Assembly (NCBI GenBank): GCA_964510375.1
Contig: CAZEBR010000036.1
Location: forward strand, 1-14,234
From: CAYLJV01 sp964510375
GTDB taxonomy: Archaea > Hadarchaeota > Hadarchaeia > Hadarchaeales > JAGGTB01
Direction: 5' to 3'
DNA: 14,234 nucleotides
Shown: positions 12,951 through 14,234 of the stretch, in pieces
Numbering within the stretch: the stretch's first letter is position 1
Layout of the letters: every line of letters begins with the position of its first letter
Made by a program: the position numbers and the translations under genes
The notes under the pieces: generated by a model
What the model was told of the DNA's origin: nothing
Database searches by the model: none
The model's input: only the letters and a program-made list of their open reading frames with translations

Positions 12951-13727
12951 ATGGACCTTATCTACGGTCCCGTCTCGTCCTGGCGTCTGGGGAGATCCTT
13001 GGGCGTGGACCTCATCTGCCGGGAAAACGCAAAGATCTGCCCTTTCGACTGTGTTTACTGTTCTCTGGGCGAGACCACGGAGAAGACGGTCGACAGGGAG
13101 TCGTTTGTCGAGACCGAAGAGTTTGAGAGGGCCTTTAAAGAATTACCCGATGATATCGAGGCGGACGTTCTCACCATTTCGGGCACGGGAGAGCCCACGC
13201 TCGCTCGAAACATGGGCGAAATTATAGATCTTGCGAGGAAAAACCTGTCGCTTCCGGTGGCAGTTCTGACAAACTCGGCCCTAATGCCGAGGAGTGATGT
13301 TCGAGAAGAGCTGGCGGGTGCGGACATCGTCGTCGGGAGCTTGGATGCGTCGAATCCGGATCTTTTTGAAGAGGTAAACAAGCCACATCCGGACGTTGAC
13401 TTTGAAGAGGTCGTACGCGGCATGAAGAAGTTCGCAGGGAAGTTCGATGGAATGTTCTCGCTTGAGGTAATGTTCGTTCCCGGGAGCAAGGACTTTTCCG
13501 GCGAAATCGCCGAGGTGGCGAGGGAGATCCGACCGGACGAGGTCCAGATCAATACCCCACTCAGGTCGAGTCCCGTCGAGCCATTGAGCCCCGTGGAGAT
13601 CGAAGAGGTCCGGGAGGATTTCAAAGGTTTAAATACCCGAACCGTTTACGAATCTGAAAAACCCGATGTGGAGAAGATAGTGGGTGAAAACAAACTGGAG
13701 CGCCTGAAACGCCCAAGTCAGAAATAG
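12951..13727 (+). CDS. Radical SAM protein, COG0731 type
   Basis: The product binds a 4Fe-4S cluster and S-adenosylmethionine through CPFDCVYC (Cys-x3-Cys-x2-Cys) about 30 residues from the start, preceded by the family pattern YGPVSSWRLGRSLGVDL and followed by ISGTGEPTL, the SAM-binding GxE-like motif. SLDASNPDLFEEVNKPHP and EVMFVPGSKD are also typical of this group. The reaction is not known for this branch; relatives include the wyosine tRNA enzyme Taw1, but the genome context here points to a metal-cofactor task. ATG 12951 is chosen because GGAGTGA stands 8 bases upstream; a GTG at 12939 is possible. There are no additional Cys clusters in the C-terminal part. It converges on the four-Cys protein with only 10 bp between the stops. 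Confidence 0.92.
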   Translation: MDLIYGPVSSWRLGRSLGVDLICRENAKICPFDCVYCSLGETTEKTVDRESFVETEEFERAFKELPDDIEADVLTISGTGEPTLARNMGEIIDLARKNLSLPVAVLTNSALMPRSDVREELAGADIVVGSLDASNPDLFEEVNKPHPDVDFEEVVRGMKKFAGKFDGMFSLEVMFVPGSKDFSGEIAEVAREIRPDEVQINTPLRSSPVEPLSPVEIEEVREDFKGLNTRTVYESEKPDVEKIVGENKLERLKRPSQK

Positions 13728-13737
13728 GTTTCCAAAA

Positions 13738-13935
13738 TTATCCAAGGTCCTCTTTGATCTCGCCGTTGGGTAGCATATTGTCCGGGTGGGGTTCTCCTCG
13801 TTCCTCCATTTGATAGCGGACGCAGGTCTCGTAGTCCCCTTTGCAGTATTGATCTATCCACTTCTCGTCCAGTTCTCCCTTTTCGTAATATCTCTTCATG
13901 GGACATACTTGGTACCACTTGCATGTATCATCCAC
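13738..13935 (-). CDS. Small four-cysteine protein, 65 aa
   Basis: A 65-residue protein with GTG start, supported by a perfect AGGAGGT (13943-13949) 7 bases upstream. The pattern DDTCKWYQVCPMKRYYEKG, then LDEKWIDQYCKGDYETCVRYQMEE and HPDNMLPNG, has conserved-looking Cys5, Cys11, Cys31 and Cys38 with many aromatic and charged residues. I recall similar short proteins in methanogens that carry a uracil-DNA glycosylase label, but the length and motifs do not support that activity. The four Cys could hold zinc or an Fe-S cluster. It is convergent to the radical SAM gene and has its own upstream region, so a link to that operon is possible and not shown. Confidence 0.85.
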   Translation of the reverse strand: MDDTCKWYQVCPMKRYYEKGELDEKWIDQYCKGDYETCVRYQMEERGEPHPDNMLPNGEIKEDLG

Positions 13936-13949
13936 AATCCGTACCTCCT

Positions 13950-14179
13950 AATTTTGCCTCCGAATGGTTTTTCTGTCCACTTAAGTGTGGCTTAATTTTG
14001 GAGTTAGGTGCCTTGTGTTTAATTAGTGGTTGAGGACTATAGGAATTGTATCTCTGACGAGTCTTGAGTCCAAAAAATGATGAGTAAAGCTAGAAAGAAT
14101 TGAAAAATTCTCATAAGCATAGAGATTAAGAATAAAACGGACGAAAAACTAAGGGATTACTGCGTCGTGAAGACGTCTA
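13950..14179. other. Intergenic region before tRNA-Val
   Basis: No gene is seen. The stretch holds a 10-bp palindrome CACTTAAGTG (13978-13987), a perfect small hairpin GAATT-GAAA-AATTC (14097-14110) and the tRNA promoter region. Confidence 0.5.
14126..14163 (+). promoter_or_regulatory. Possible tRNA-Val promoter
   Basis: TTAAGAATAAAA (14126-14137) is a TATA-like element; about 25 bp later the sequence ACTGCG (14159-14164) resembles a common archaeal start-site context, leaving a 5' leader of about 20 bases before the mature tRNA. Confidence 0.35.
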
Positions 14180-14234
14180 GGGCCCGTGGTCTAGTGGCTA
14201 TGACGCCACCTTGACATGGTGGAGGTCGAGGGTT
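14180..14234 (+). tRNA. tRNA-Val(GAC), 5' part only
   Basis: The acceptor strand GGGCCCG (14180-14186), a D arm (14189-14204), anticodon stem CCACC/GGTGG (14206-14210 with 14218-14222) and loop TTGACAT give anticodon GAC at 14213-14215, reading valine GTC codons. No intron lies in the visible part. The variable loop and the first T-stem bases follow, and the window ends there. Confidence 0.93.

Noticed and set aside
13055..13624. 189-codon minus-strand frame inside the radical SAM gene
   Set aside because: The plus-strand frame has clear family motifs; the antisense product is Ser-rich and has no recognisable pattern.
1..14234. Genomic island flanked by tRNA genes
   Set aside because: Partial tRNA-Ala and tRNA-Val bound the window, but no integrase, no attachment-site repeat and no transposase is visible; the two tRNAs are different and their flanks share no direct repeat that I can see.
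1..14234. CRISPR array or insertion sequence
   Set aside because: No regularly spaced repeats, no terminal inverted repeats with a transposase frame.

Overview
The window looks like a piece of an archaeal chromosome, probably an uncultured euryarchaeote-like lineage; I cannot name the genus. Pointers to archaea are: tRNA genes without an encoded CCA end (shown by the complete 3' end of tRNA-Ala), TATA-like boxes about 25 bp before likely transcript starts, genes with almost no 5' leader mixed with genes carrying strong GGAGG or GAGGTG ribosome sites, and families that are common in archaea (stand-alone LigD-type 3'-phosphoesterase, DUF5320 proteins, ferredoxin-containing MinD-like ATPases, COG0731-type radical SAM). 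A run of ten N at 4513-4522 shows a draft assembly. A partial tRNA-Ala(GGC) opens the window and a partial tRNA-Val(GAC) closes it.

Left part (143-5743): a 257-residue acidic protein of unknown function on the minus strand, then two ABC-2 exporter modules facing each other. The plus-strand module is ATPase (1199), permease (2236) and a MarR regulator (3228). The minus-strand module is an ArsR-like regulator (5743), ATPase (5384) and permease (4470). The MarR module carries three copies of one inverted repeat, GATAGTTTC-N4-GAAACTATC, two at the ATPase promoter and one at the marR promoter, so MarR probably represses both. The ArsR-like gene is divergent from a methyltransferase gene, with a 43-bp inverted repeat between them.

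Middle (5950-7357): a class I SAM methyltransferase, a small basic protein of unknown function, and a stand-alone 3'-phosphoesterase with the catalytic residues in place.

Right part (7581-13727): a co-directional set of two DUF5320-type proteins, two NifX-family (dinitrogenase iron-molybdenum cofactor) proteins, two MinD-like ATPases each with two inserted 4Fe-4S motifs, a DUF4213/DUF364 protein, a COG1237-type metallo-beta-lactamase-fold hydrolase and a COG0731-type radical SAM enzyme. No nitrogenase or NifB gene is present. I infer a system that builds, carries or inserts a metal cofactor (Fe, Mo or W) for an unknown target enzyme. It starts behind an unusual set of AT-rich palindromes (7423-7562). 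A convergent 65-residue four-cysteine protein follows it.
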